The notes: generated by a model from the sequence alone, not told the origin. DNA of 64,000 bases from [Bacteroides] pectinophilus (GCA_025146925.1 CP102260.1:325001-389000); one strand, 5' to 3'; positions 53,140-62,854 are shown, counted from the stretch's first letter. A program made the numbers and translations.

Positions 53140-54582
53140 ATGGCAGATAAATCGCAGAATATTATAGAGCTTAAGCATATAAGCAAGATATATGATGATA
53201 ATGGATTTAAGGCGGTGGATGATTTTAATCTTGAGGTGAAGAGAGGAGAGTTCGTGACATTTCTCGGGCCGTCAGGATGCGGTAAGACGACAACGCTCAG
53301 AATGATAGCAGGCTTTGAACTTCCATCAGACGGTGAGATTCTTCTGAATGGCGAGGATATATCGAAGCTTCCTGCCAACAAAAGACCTATTAATACGGTT
53401 TTCCAGAGATATGCGTTGTTTCCTCATATGAATATATATGACAATATCGCATTCGGACTTAAGCTTAAGAAGCTGCCTAAGGACGAGATACGAAAGAAGG
53501 TAAGACATGTCCTTGATATGGTTGACCTTGAAGGCTTTGAGAACCGAAAGATATCAACACTTTCCGGCGGACAGCAGCAGCGGATTGCGATTGCAAGGGC
53601 GCTTGTCAATGAGCCGGAGATTCTTATGCTTGATGAGCCTCTTGGAGCGCTTGACCTTAAGATGCGTCAGGAGATGCAGCTTGAGCTTAAGAATATGCAT
53701 GACCAGCTCGGAATTACATTTATATATGTAACACATGACCAGGAAGAGGCACTTACGATGTCTGATAAGATTGTTGTAATGTCTGAGGGAATAATACAGC
53801 AGGTAGGTACACCGGAGGATATATATAATGAGCCGCAGAATGCATTTGTTGCGGACTTTATCGGCGAGAGTAACATTTTCAAGGGAATCATGACAAGTGA
53901 TATGAAGGTAAGATTCTGTGGCGGAGAGTTCAAGGGCATGGATGATGTGCCTGAGGGAACGCTCGTTGATGTTGTTGTAAGACCTGAGGATGTTATAATC
54001 ACGAAGCCTGAGGACGGAACTGTTGCCGGAGAGATTACTTCTGTGATATTCAAGGGTATGCACTATGAGGTTACCGTTGAGTCAGGAAAATATGAGATAG
54101 TTATAAGAACTACGAAGTGCTACTCGGCAGGTGAAAAGATAGGCATGTGCCTTGAGCCTGACGGAATACATGTAATGATAGCCGAGGATCACACAACAAG
54201 CTTTGAAACCATTATAAACAGCGATTATACGCTGAACTTTAATGATAAGCTTATAAGCTGTGATATAACAAAGATAATTCCTAAGACCTCGATGAAGGAG
54301 GGCATCCTTACTGACGAGAACGGCGAGACCGTGGATGTGTCGAATCTAAGGGTAATAGTGTCAATACAGCCGTATGATATTGAGATGAGTGATGATGCCG
54401 ATGCGGGACTTGTATCCGGCAGGATTATCGACCTTATTTACAAGGGCGACCACTACAGCTATGTTGTAAGGACTGAGTACGGACATGACCTTATTGTTGA
54501 TGACGAATATCTCTGGAATATGGGCGACCAGGTAGGACTTATAATGCCTGAGGATAAGATGAAGTTCCAGCTTAAGAAGTAG
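53140..54582 (+). CDS. potA: Polyamine ABC transporter ATP-binding protein PotA
   Basis: 480 residues, longer than the usual 370. ATPase part 1-240: Walker A GPSGCGKTT, FQRYALFPHM, signature LSGGQQQR, Walker B LMLDEPLGALD, switch YVTHDQEEA. Then two TOBE-like beta domains (about 280-350 and 395-480), the second giving the extra length. It powers putrescine/spermidine import with the next three genes. GGGAGG precedes the ATG. Confidence 0.95.
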   Translation: MADKSQNIIELKHISKIYDDNGFKAVDDFNLEVKRGEFVTFLGPSGCGKTTTLRMIAGFELPSDGEILLNGEDISKLPANKRPINTVFQRYALFPHMNIYDNIAFGLKLKKLPKDEIRKKVRHVLDMVDLEGFENRKISTLSGGQQQRIAIARALVNEPEILMLDEPLGALDLKMRQEMQLELKNMHDQLGITFIYVTHDQEEALTMSDKIVVMSEGIIQQVGTPEDIYNEPQNAFVADFIGESNIFKGIMTSDMKVRFCGGEFKGMDDVPEGTLVDVVVRPEDVIITKPEDGTVAGEITSVIFKGMHYEVTVESGKYEIVIRTTKCYSAGEKIGMCLEPDGIHVMIAEDHTTSFETIINSDYTLNFNDKLISCDITKIIPKTSMKEGILTDENGETVDVSNLRVIVSIQPYDIEMSDDADAGLVSGRIIDLIYKGDHYSYVVRTEYGHDLIVDDEYLWNMGDQVGLIMPEDKMKFQLKK

Positions 54583-54611
54583 ATAAATGTCTGTTGAATG
54601 GAGATGAAGAG

Positions 54612-55406
54612 ATGAAAAATGTATTATCCAGAAGGAGTCTTGGAATTCCTTATGGCATATTCCTGCTGATATTTGTTGCGGCACCGCTTCTGGTGCTTGT
54701 GTATTATGCATTTACGGACGGCACGGGGCAGTTTACAATGGCTAATCTGCTTAACTTTTTTACTGACCCCAATACGCTTGGAACGCTGTGCTACAGCTTT
54801 GTGCTTGCGATAGTAACGACACTTGTGTGCCTGCTTATAGCTTATCCGGCTGCCTACATACTTACACAGAGCCACTTCAGGAGAACCGGTGTAATAATTA
54901 TGTTATTTGTGCTTCCGATGTGGATTAACTTTACATTGAGAATAACCGCACTCAAAGAGATACTTTCGCTGGTTGAAGGCAATCTCGCATTCTATCCGTT
55001 CCTTAATACGGTAATAGGAATGACATATGATTTTCTGCCGTTTATGATACTGCCGCTGTATACAACACTGTCCAGGCTTGACAGAAATGTCATAGAGGCG
55101 GCATCAGACCTTGGTGCGGACAACTTCCAGACATTTACAAGGGTAATACTTCCGTTGTCGGTGCCGGGAATAGTCAGCGGTGTTTCGATGGTATTTCTTC
55201 CGGCAATGACGAATTATGTTGTGCTTGATATGCTCTACAACAGCACTTACATCATGGGCAGCCTTATCGGAAGCTACTTCGCGGCATATGACTGGCATAA
55301 CGGATCAATGATAGCGCTTATACTTCTTATAATTATCTGTGTTGTCACGATTATTTCGGGTGACAGGGATACGGAAGGAAAGGACAGAGGAGGTGCAATC
55401 TTATGA
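54612..55406 (+). CDS. potB: Polyamine ABC transporter permease PotB
   Basis: 264 residues, six membrane helices, EAA loop NVIEAASDLGADNFQTFTRVILPLSVPG near 185. Start at 54612 because GGAGATGAAGAG precedes it; the frame runs 6 codons further back. Its last four bases overlap potC. PotB and PotC form the membrane channel. Confidence 0.93.
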   Translation: MKNVLSRRSLGIPYGIFLLIFVAAPLLVLVYYAFTDGTGQFTMANLLNFFTDPNTLGTLCYSFVLAIVTTLVCLLIAYPAAYILTQSHFRRTGVIIMLFVLPMWINFTLRITALKEILSLVEGNLAFYPFLNTVIGMTYDFLPFMILPLYTTLSRLDRNVIEAASDLGADNFQTFTRVILPLSVPGIVSGVSMVFLPAMTNYVVLDMLYNSTYIMGSLIGSYFAAYDWHNGSMIALILLIIICVVTIISGDRDTEGKDRGGAIL

Positions 55407-56227
55407 TTAAAAAGGGAATCAGCTCGGCGTTTATTGCGCTTGTACTTCTTTTTATGTATTTTCCGATTCTTATAATAGCAGTGTACAGCTTTACGGATGC
55501 AGCCAATATCGGGACGATAAGCTCATTCTCACTTCAGAATTATATTACGCTCTTTACGACTGAAGAGCTGAAAGATATGATACTTGGTTCGCTTCTGCTT
55601 GCAGTAGGAAGTGCGGCACTGGCAACGATACTTGGAACACTCGGAGCAATAGGGTCATTCTATTCAAAGAAGAGAACAAGAACAGCGATGTCGGTACTTA
55701 ACCAGGTACCTGTTGTAAATGCTGACGTTGTTACGGGATTTTCACTGTGCATACTGCTCGTTGTAGTTCTCGGCGTGAGCAAGGATACATATGTGCCGCT
55801 CGTTGCAGGGCATGTGGTCTTAAGTGCTCCGTTTGTATATCTTGCTGTTATACCGAAGCTTAAGCAGATGGATCAGAGCCTGTATGAGGCGGCGCTTGAC
55901 CTCGGTGCTTCTCCGGCATATGCATTGTGGCATGTAATAATTCCGCAGGCTGCATCGGGTATTGTGTCAGGCTTTGTAATGGCAATAACGCTTTCGCTGG
56001 ATGATTATTTTGTTGCCACTTATACCAAACCGGCAACATTTGATACGATAAGCACGTATGTAGTCAATGCGACCAAGGGCTCACAGACACAGATAAAGAC
56101 AGCACTCTGGGCGTTGTCTACGATTATTTTTATACTTGTTGTCATTCTTGAGGCTGCCGTGAACTTCGCACCTTCAGGAAACGGCAGAAGAGGCGGGGCA
56201 GGAGAGGAGACGGCAATCGATGAATAG
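55403..56227 (+). CDS. potC: Polyamine ABC transporter permease PotC
   Basis: 274 residues, six membrane helices, EAA loop SLYEAALDLGASPAYALWHVIIPQAASG near 150. ATGA overlap with potB, and its own end overlaps potD by 8 bases, so translation is coupled along the operon. Confidence 0.93.
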   Translation: MIKKGISSAFIALVLLFMYFPILIIAVYSFTDAANIGTISSFSLQNYITLFTTEELKDMILGSLLLAVGSAALATILGTLGAIGSFYSKKRTRTAMSVLNQVPVVNADVVTGFSLCILLVVVLGVSKDTYVPLVAGHVVLSAPFVYLAVIPKLKQMDQSLYEAALDLGASPAYALWHVIIPQAASGIVSGFVMAITLSLDDYFVATYTKPATFDTISTYVVNATKGSQTQIKTALWALSTIIFILVVILEAAVNFAPSGNGRRGGAGEETAIDE

Positions 56228-57725
56228 AATGTTAAGGAAATGTGCATCGGTAATCCTTTCGACGGCATTTGCAGTGACTGCACTGGCAGGCACGGCACAG
56301 ATGTGCCTTACACAGGCGCAGGCGGCGGATGATACTATAACGCTGCGTGTGTGCAATTGGGAAGAATATATTGATGAAGGCAGCTGGGATGAGACGATTG
56401 ACCTTGAAAGCGGTGATATTAAGGGCGAGAATCCGATTGTAAAGGATTTTGAGGATTGGTATTACAGAACCTATGGTAAGAAGGTAAAGGTCGAATACAG
56501 CTGTGCGGGAACGAATGAGGAGCTGTACAATATGCTTACACTTGGCGACGAGTATGACCTTATCTGCCCGTCGGAATATATGATTATGAAGCTTATGGCA
56601 GAAGGCTGGCTTGAGCCGTTCTCAGATGATTTTTACGATAAGAATATTAAGGAGAATTATTATGCACGCGGAGTGTCGCCGTTTATCGAAGAGGTATTCA
56701 ATGAGAATAAGATAGACGGAGAATCATGGAGCAGATATGCAGCCGGCTACATGTGGGGGATTACCGGCATTGTATATAATCCAAAGCTGGTTACACGTGA
56801 TGAAGCTTCAACATGGCACATTATCGATAATGAAAAGTTCAGAAGACAGATTACCATTAAGGATAACGTAAGGGATACGATGTTTGCGGCGCTTGGTGCG
56901 CTTAAGTCAGACATCCTTACATCACCGCAGTTTGTGAATGCATCTGATTACAGTGAAAAGCTTGCAGAGGAGATGAATGACACTTCGGAGGAGACACTTC
57001 AGCAGGTGCAGGACTATCTCCAGCAGGTTAAGGATAATGTATATTCATTTGAGACTGACAGCGGTAAGTCAGACATGATAACAGGCAAAGTTGTTGCCGG
57101 ATATCAGTGGTCAGGCGATGCCGTCTATACCATGCAGCAGGCAGCAGAGGATGGTGTGGAGCTTGATTTTGCCGCACCTGAGGAGTGTACGAATATGTAT
57201 TTTGACGGCTGGGTAATGCTTAAGTCAGGAATTAAAGGCAATGCAGACAGAAAGCATGCGGCACAGAGCTTTATTAATTACATGTCGATGCCTGAAAGTG
57301 CAGTACGCAATATGTATTATATTGGATATACATCCGTTATATCGGGCGGTGACAGCAATATAGTGTACGATTATCTTAAGTGGAATTATGAGGCAGAGGA
57401 TGGAGAAGAGGACACAATAGAATATCCGCTGGGATATTTTTTCTCAGGCAGCAATGCCGATACTGACTATATTCTCACAGTTCCGGCATCTCAGATAACG
57501 GGGGAGCTTTCAGCACAGTATCCGTCGCAGGAGGTCATGGACAGAAGTGCGGTAATGCAGTACTTTGACAGTGAACAGAATTCCCGTATAAACAGGATGT
57601 GGATAAATGTGCGCTGCTACAACATCAAAAATGTGCCGGGATGGGCATGGATACTGGCGGCAGCGGCTGTTGCAGTGCTGATTGCAATGTATGTCAGAAA
57701 AAAGCTTTCAAACCGTAATATTTAA
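56220..57725 (+). CDS. potD: Polyamine-binding protein PotD with C-terminal membrane anchor
   Basis: 501 residues; usual PotD is about 350. Signal peptide 1-35 (cleavage after AQA is likely; no lipobox), then the binding fold starting RVCNWEEYIDEG with the polyamine-site Asp/Trp residues (YDLICPSEYMIMKLMAEGW, WSGDAVYTMQQAAEDG). After the fold a long tail ends in a membrane helix WAWILAAAAVAVLIAMYV and RKK, so this one is probably tied to the membrane by its C-terminus rather than as a lipoprotein. It is last in potABCD. Confidence 0.9.
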   Translation: MNRMLRKCASVILSTAFAVTALAGTAQMCLTQAQAADDTITLRVCNWEEYIDEGSWDETIDLESGDIKGENPIVKDFEDWYYRTYGKKVKVEYSCAGTNEELYNMLTLGDEYDLICPSEYMIMKLMAEGWLEPFSDDFYDKNIKENYYARGVSPFIEEVFNENKIDGESWSRYAAGYMWGITGIVYNPKLVTRDEASTWHIIDNEKFRRQITIKDNVRDTMFAALGALKSDILTSPQFVNASDYSEKLAEEMNDTSEETLQQVQDYLQQVKDNVYSFETDSGKSDMITGKVVAGYQWSGDAVYTMQQAAEDGVELDFAAPEECTNMYFDGWVMLKSGIKGNADRKHAAQSFINYMSMPESAVRNMYYIGYTSVISGGDSNIVYDYLKWNYEAEDGEEDTIEYPLGYFFSGSNADTDYILTVPASQITGELSAQYPSQEVMDRSAVMQYFDSEQNSRINRMWINVRCYNIKNVPGWAWILAAAAVAVLIAMYVRKKLSNRNI

Positions 57726-57751
57726 AAATATTAATTTTTTGAAATTTATTA

Positions 57752-57780
57752 TTGACATAATTAGGCGTTAGTGTTATTGT
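57752..57780 (+). promoter_or_regulatory. Promoter upstream of the aminotransferase
   Basis: -35 TTGACA (57752-57757), 17-base spacer, -10 TATTGT (57775-57780). Confidence 0.7.
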
Positions 57781-57808
57781 AAGGTTGTTCAAAATAATAG
57801 ACATTGAT

Positions 57809-57852
57809 AAGAGCAAAGAAGCTCACCGATTGGTGGTTCTTTGCTCTTTTTG
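57809..57852 (+). terminator. Terminator hairpin in the aminotransferase leader
   Basis: AAGAGCAAAGAA (57809-57820) pairs perfectly with TTCTTTGCTCTT (57837-57848), the loop holds a second stem CACC/GGTG, and a T-run follows. It starts about 29 bases after the -10 box, so it would cut the transcript at about 65 nucleotides unless a second promoter or antitermination is used. Confidence 0.75.
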
Positions 57853-57974
57853 TTTTCCATTATTTTGGATAAAATTCAAAACCGGTTTGTACATTTTTTA
57901 AGAATCAAAGGAATCAAAAAATCTAAAATGAGGTTGTGGCAGCGAAGAACGCATGCACAGGAATGGAGGACATT

Positions 57975-59192
57975 ATGAGACTTAAGGATACAGGATTAAC
58001 AGCACAGGATATTAAGGACAAAGTAAATAAGTACATGATTGAAACATATGAGAGATTTGATTTTCTTGCAGAGACAGCAAGCGGCATGTATATGTATGAT
58101 GAAAACGGAACCCCATACCTTGACTTTTATGCAGGTATTGCCGTAAACAATGCAGGAAGCTGTAATCCTAAGGTTGTGGCAGCAGTTAAGGATCAGGTCG
58201 GAGACATAATGCATACATTTAACTATCCTTACACAATTCCGCAGGCACTTCTGGCTGAGAAGGTATGTACAACAATCGGAATGGATAAGATATTCTACCA
58301 GAACTCAGGTACAGAAGCCAACGAGGCAATGATTAAGATGGCAAGAAAGTATGGCGTTGAAAAGTATGGCCCTAAGAGATTCAATATCGTAACTGCAAAG
58401 ATGGGCTTCCACGGAAGAACATTCGGTGCTATGTCAGCAACAGGCCAGCCTGACAACGGATGCCAGATTGGCTTTGGACCTATGACAGACGGCTTTACAT
58501 ATGCTGAATACAACAACCTCCAGTCATTTATTGATGCATGTACAGAGGATACAATAGCAATCATGGTCGAGCCTGTTCAGGGTGAGGGCGGCGTACATCC
58601 TGCAACAATGGAATTCATGACAGGTCTCAGAAAGTACTGCGATGAGCATGAGATGCTCCTCCTTATTGATGAGGTTCAGACAGGCTGGTGCAGGACAGGT
58701 GCCGTAATGTCATACATGAACTATGGCATCAAGCCTGATATCGTATCTATGGCAAAGGGACTTGGCGGCGGAATGCCAATCGGTGCTATCTGTGCAACTG
58801 CTGAGGTTGCCAAGGCATTTACACCGGGTTCACACGGAACAACATTCGGTGGTCATCCTGTAAGCTGTGCGGCAGCTCTTGCAGAGGTTAATGAGCTTAT
58901 CGACAGAGACCTTGCAGGTAATGCCAAGAAGGTTGGTGATTACTTTGCAGGGAAGCTTGAGGAACTCCCACATGTTAAGGAAGTAAGACATCAGGGACTT
59001 CTCGTAGGTGTTGAGTTCGACGATACAATCTCAGGAGTTGAAGTTAAGCACGGATGCCTTGACAGAAAGCTTCTTATCACAGCAATCGGAGCGCATATAA
59101 TCCGTATGATTCCACCACTTATTGTTAACGAGGAGCAGTGTGATCAGGCAGTTGCAATAATTAAGGAAACAGTAGAAGCATTATCAAAATAA
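57975..59192 (+). CDS. Class III aminotransferase (acetylornithine/GABA/putrescine type)
   Basis: 405 residues. PLP-fold type I: QNSGTEANEAMIKMA near 107, LLIDEVQTGWCRTG (Asp to PLP) near 230, and Lys in SMAKGLGGGMPIG near 262. Substrate cannot be fixed from sequence; proximity to potABCD and a PuuR-like regulator favours putrescine or GABA over acetylornithine. Start at ATG 57975, whose ribosome site GGAATGGAGG lies 6 bases before; an earlier GTG at 57936 is unsupported. Confidence 0.88.
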   Translation: MRLKDTGLTAQDIKDKVNKYMIETYERFDFLAETASGMYMYDENGTPYLDFYAGIAVNNAGSCNPKVVAAVKDQVGDIMHTFNYPYTIPQALLAEKVCTTIGMDKIFYQNSGTEANEAMIKMARKYGVEKYGPKRFNIVTAKMGFHGRTFGAMSATGQPDNGCQIGFGPMTDGFTYAEYNNLQSFIDACTEDTIAIMVEPVQGEGGVHPATMEFMTGLRKYCDEHEMLLLIDEVQTGWCRTGAVMSYMNYGIKPDIVSMAKGLGGGMPIGAICATAEVAKAFTPGSHGTTFGGHPVSCAAALAEVNELIDRDLAGNAKKVGDYFAGKLEELPHVKEVRHQGLLVGVEFDDTISGVEVKHGCLDRKLLITAIGAHIIRMIPPLIVNEEQCDQAVAIIKETVEALSK

Positions 59193-59276
59193 TAATGTAT
59201 CTTATGTAACAGACAAGGGCGTCACTGAATAGATTCTGTTTGGTGCGCCCTTTTATTTACAGGAATGGAGAAGGTT

Positions 59277-59897
59277 ATGGCACATCTTGTTATTACTATA
59301 GGATGCGAATATGGCGCGAAGGGTAATCAGATTGGCAGGAAGGTGGCAGATGACCTTGGAATCAGGTTCTACGACAGGGAAATGGTAGATGAGATTATCA
59401 GGGAAGTCGGAATACCCAAGGAGATAATGGAAAAGGTTGAAGAGGGTGTTACGATCGCCGGAAAAGGTGCTGAAGGTGATGTGAGGGGATCATTTTCAAA
59501 ATATGCGGATCTGACAGAACGGGCAATTCATGTCCAGAAAACAATAATCAGAAAATTATCGGCACGTGAATCGTGCGTTATCATAGGACGTTCTGCTGAC
59601 TACATTTTAAAGGAGCAGAAGCCGATATTAAGAATATTTATATATGCGCCGAATGATGTGCGCGTGAAGAATGTCATGGAGAGTCATAATCTCTCGGAAG
59701 ACGATGCGAAGCTTCTTATACTTGAGAAGGATAAAAGATATCATAAGAGACATATGGCACTTACGGGAAGCAACCGTGGTGACAGACATAACAGGGATAT
59801 TCTGATAAACAGTGACCTTCTTGGCGTTGACAAAACGGCACAGCTGATAGAAGAAGTGGCAAGGAAGGTATTTGAAAAGGATGCGCCGGAAAAGTAG
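59277..59897 (+). CDS. Cytidylate-kinase-like P-loop protein
   Basis: 206 residues. MAHLVITIGCEYGAKGNQIGRKVADDLGIRFYDREMVDEI: the P-loop (GCEYGAKGNQIG) is variant, typical of the cytidylate kinase-like family of Clostridia. IIGRSADYIL and the Lys/Arg lid (DKRYHKRHMAL) follow. Function unproven; the second paralog is at the right end of the window (63517). The start is the ATG at 59277 after GGAATGGAGAAGG. Confidence 0.8.
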   Translation: MAHLVITIGCEYGAKGNQIGRKVADDLGIRFYDREMVDEIIREVGIPKEIMEKVEEGVTIAGKGAEGDVRGSFSKYADLTERAIHVQKTIIRKLSARESCVIIGRSADYILKEQKPILRIFIYAPNDVRVKNVMESHNLSEDDAKLLILEKDKRYHKRHMALTGSNRGDRHNRDILINSDLLGVDKTAQLIEEVARKVFEKDAPEK

Positions 59898-59930
59898 AGC
59901 CACACACATGACAGATATGCAGAGATGCAG

Positions 59931-59952
59931 ATATGCGCAGAATATGCGCAGA
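59931..59952 (+). repeat. Two tandem copies of an 11-base unit
   Basis: ATATGCGCAGA twice in a row, preceded by the similar GATATGCAGAGATGCAG. Lies between the kinase-like gene and the APC permease, directly before its ribosome site. Confidence 0.7.
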
Positions 59953-59965
59953 ACAGGAGGCATTT

Positions 59966-61489
59966 ATGAATCAGAAAAAATCAGAATTTGATAAAGTATT
60001 CAGCGCATGGGACATCCTTGTTATTGCATTCGGTGCCATGATCGGATGGGGCTGGGTAGTATCATCCGGAGGCTGGATTCAGAAAGGCGGAGTTATCGGT
60101 GCCGCACTTGGTTTTGCAATCGGCGGAATTATGATATTTTTTGTAGGACTTACATATGCGGAGCTTACGGCAGCAATGCCACAGTGCGGCGGCGAGCATG
60201 TATTCAGCTACAGGGCGATGGGGTCGACAGGGTCATTTATATGTACATGGGCCATAGTCCTTGGATATGTCGGAGTTGCATGCTTTGAAGCCTGCGCACT
60301 TCCTACAATACTTACATATCTGTGGCCGGGATTCCTCAAGGGATATCTGTATACGATAGCAGGCTTTGATGTATACGCATCATGGCTTATAGTCGGAATT
60401 GCTGTCGCATTTGTGATAATGCTCATTAATATTATGGGAGCCAAGACAGCGGCAATATTACAGACGATATTAACATGTATCATCGGAGGTTCGGGAATTC
60501 TGTTGATAGCTGCTTCTGTAATCAATGGTTCAGTGGATAACTTAAACGGCCAGATGTTCATCGGGAGCAATGCTTCTGCAAGCATAAAAGCAGTAATCGG
60601 TGTAGCGGTACTATCCCCATTCTACTTAATCGGCTTTGATGTTATCCCGCAGGCTGCTGAGGAGATTAACGTACCGCCTAAGAAGATTGGTAAAATGATG
60701 ATTCTCTCAGTAGTGCTTGCAGTAGTTTTCTATGCATTTGTAATTGTTGCAGTCGGTCTTGTACTTGATGCCGACGCAATTAAGGCATCACAGGCAGGCT
60801 CGGGACTGGTTACGGCAGACGCAATGGCAGTTGCATTCAAGACACCAGTGATGGCAAAGGTAATAATTGTCGGTGGCATGTGCGGAATCGTAACTTCATG
60901 GAATTCATTCATGCTCGGAGGTTCAAGGGCAATGTACTCTATGGCTGAGTCTTATATGATTCCAAAGGTATTTGCAAAGCTTCATCCAAAGCACAAGACA
61001 CCTGTTAACTCACTTATTCTTATCGGTGTGATTACAATGGCTGCACCGTTTGCAGGACGTGAGATGATGGTGTGGATATGTGATGCCGGCAATTTCGGAT
61101 GCTGCCTGGCATACTGTATGGTTTCGATATCATTTCTCATTCTTCGTAAGAAGGAGCCGGATATGCCAAGACCATATAAGGTTCCTGCATACAAGTTTGT
61201 CGGAGGAATGGCAGTGCTGATGTCGGGACTTATGGTGCTTATGTATTGCATACCGGGAACAGGCGGAAGCCTTATACTTCCTGAGTGGGCAATGGTCGGT
61301 ACATGGAGCGTTCTCGGAGTTGTATTTTTTGTAATATGTAAGAATAAATATAAGGATTCATTCGGTACTCTTGTCGAGCTTATATCTGATGAGGATGCTG
61401 CAACGCTCATGCCTGAATTTGACGAGCCTGAGCTTGATAAGGTAATTGATGAGGCTATAGACAGGGTGCTTGCAAGAAAATGTGCCTGA
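59966..61489 (+). CDS. APC-family amino acid/polyamine permease
   Basis: 507 residues, 12 or so membrane helices. N-terminal AWDILVIAFGAMIGWGWVVSSGGWIQ has the glycine-rich APC helix 1 motif, and helix 6 has SPFYLIGFDVIPQAAEE. A cytosolic C-terminal tail with acidic helices follows (PEFDEPELDKVIDEAIDRVL). Likely substrate is an amino acid or polyamine such as putrescine. AGGAGG lies 5 bases before the ATG at 59966. Followed by the hairpin element. Confidence 0.9.
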   Translation: MNQKKSEFDKVFSAWDILVIAFGAMIGWGWVVSSGGWIQKGGVIGAALGFAIGGIMIFFVGLTYAELTAAMPQCGGEHVFSYRAMGSTGSFICTWAIVLGYVGVACFEACALPTILTYLWPGFLKGYLYTIAGFDVYASWLIVGIAVAFVIMLINIMGAKTAAILQTILTCIIGGSGILLIAASVINGSVDNLNGQMFIGSNASASIKAVIGVAVLSPFYLIGFDVIPQAAEEINVPPKKIGKMMILSVVLAVVFYAFVIVAVGLVLDADAIKASQAGSGLVTADAMAVAFKTPVMAKVIIVGGMCGIVTSWNSFMLGGSRAMYSMAESYMIPKVFAKLHPKHKTPVNSLILIGVITMAAPFAGREMMVWICDAGNFGCCLAYCMVSISFLILRKKEPDMPRPYKVPAYKFVGGMAVLMSGLMVLMYCIPGTGGSLILPEWAMVGTWSVLGVVFFVICKNKYKDSFGTLVELISDEDAATLMPEFDEPELDKVIDEAIDRVLARKCA

Positions 61490-61503
61490 GAAATGGAGAC
61501 TAA

Positions 61504-61628
61504 TGTGAAAAATCAGAGATTTTTCACATAGCTATTTGTGCCGCAGGCGCCACAAATAGCATTTATCGCAGAGCCAAATCTGACATTTGGCTCGCGATTC
61601 CTCCGGCACTTTGTGCCTGCGGAATGGA
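61504..61628 (+). repeat. Four-hairpin structured element upstream of the dehydrogenase
   Basis: Hairpin 1: TGTGAAAAATC (61504-61514) with GATTTTTCACA (61518-61528). Hairpin 2: GCTATTTGTG (61531-61540) with CACAAATAGC (61551-61560). Hairpin 3: TCGCaGAGCCAAAT (61566-61579) with ATTTGGCTCGCGA (61585-61597). Hairpin 4: GGCAC (61605-61609) with GTGCC (61613-61617). All arms pair fully except one bulge. The 3' end GCGGAATGGAG holds the ribosome site of the next gene. A short copy lies at 46120. I cannot tell a mobile repeat from a cis-regulatory RNA. Confidence 0.75.
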
Positions 61629-61635
61629 GAATATT

Positions 61636-62820
61636 ATGAACGAATTTGGATTTTCAATACCACAGAATATAACAGTAGGAAGAGGAACTCTCGGTAAGCT
61701 TGGAGAGGCGGCGAAGAAGCTTGGCGGCACGCATGCATTTATAATATCAGGCCCGCATCTTGATAAGATGGGACTTGTAGCCAGAGCAGAAGGGTATCTT
61801 GAGGATGCCGGTATTAAGGCGGATGCGTACACGGATATAGAGGCTAATCCGTCAGTGACAACAGTAGAAAAGGCAACAGAAGCTTTCAGGGCTTCAGGCG
61901 CAGACTTTATCGTGGCATTCGGGGGAGGCTCACCTATGGATGTAGCCAAGGCAGTCGGAGTTGTTGCAAAGTATGGCGGAAGCATCACTGATTATGAAGG
62001 TGCCCACAAGGTTCCGGGAAAGATTGTTCCGCTCATAGCGATTCCGACAACTGCGGGTACAGGCTCAGAGGTTACGGCATTCTCGGTAATAACCGACCAC
62101 AGCAGGGATTATAAGCTTACGGTGTTCAGCTATGAACTCCTTCCGGCATATGCCATACTTGATGCACAGCTTCTTACAACGGCACCGGCAGGTGTAGCGG
62201 CTGCATGCGGAATAGATGCTTTCATACATGCGGAGGAGGCATACATATCAACTGCAGCATCGCCATTCTCAGATGCAATGGCAGAGAAGGCGATGGAGCT
62301 TATCGGCGGCAATATAAGACGTTTTGTTGCGAACAGGACTGATATAGAGGCAGCAGAGGCTATGCTTACCGGATCACTGTTTGCGGGAATTGCATTTTCA
62401 TATGCGAGACTTGGCAACGTACATGCCATGAGCCATCCGGTAAGTGCTTTCTTTGATGTCCCGCACGGAGTAGCCAATGCGGTACTGCTTCCTGTGATTG
62501 CAGAGTATAATGCACTTGCAGATCACGGAAAATATATTAAAATATATAATTATATAAGTAAGATTCCGGCGTATGCGGATGAATTTGAGCCGGAGATGTT
62601 AGCAGATGCGATAAGAGAACTCTGTGCTTCGATAGGAATTCCTAAGAACCTTACGGAAGCTGTCAATAATGCATGTAAGAATGGCGAAATAAGCCGTGAG
62701 CAGATTGAGGAGAAGATTCCGGCGATGGCAGCGGATGCCATGAAAAGCGGCAATATTGCAGTCAATCCGAGAGCATCACGCCAGAGTGATATTGAGGCTT
62801 TATATATGAAAGCATTGTGA
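61636..62820 (+). CDS. Iron-containing alcohol dehydrogenase
   Basis: 394 residues, group III ADH fold: NAD(P) region VAFGGGSPMDVAKAVGV near 97-113 and IPTTAGTGSEVTAFSVI; metal ligands Asp and His in AACGIDAFIHAEEA (about 193-205), NVHAMSHPVSAFFDVPHGVANA (about 262-283). Reversible aldehyde/alcohol reaction; near the aminotransferase it might reduce a semialdehyde (as in 4-hydroxybutyrate formation). I take the ATG at 61636, after GGAATGGAGAATATT. Confidence 0.92.
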   Translation: MNEFGFSIPQNITVGRGTLGKLGEAAKKLGGTHAFIISGPHLDKMGLVARAEGYLEDAGIKADAYTDIEANPSVTTVEKATEAFRASGADFIVAFGGGSPMDVAKAVGVVAKYGGSITDYEGAHKVPGKIVPLIAIPTTAGTGSEVTAFSVITDHSRDYKLTVFSYELLPAYAILDAQLLTTAPAGVAAACGIDAFIHAEEAYISTAASPFSDAMAEKAMELIGGNIRRFVANRTDIEAAEAMLTGSLFAGIAFSYARLGNVHAMSHPVSAFFDVPHGVANAVLLPVIAEYNALADHGKYIKIYNYISKIPAYADEFEPEMLADAIRELCASIGIPKNLTEAVNNACKNGEISREQIEEKIPAMAADAMKSGNIAVNPRASRQSDIEALYMKAL

Positions 62821-62854
62821 TTGCATATTAAGTACCAGACAAGGAGGATTTGCG

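Noticed and set aside
57781-57974. T-box or riboswitch in the aminotransferase leader
   Set aside because: The T-box core AGGGTGGNACC and other riboswitch consensus sequences are not present; only a promoter and a plain terminator are seen.
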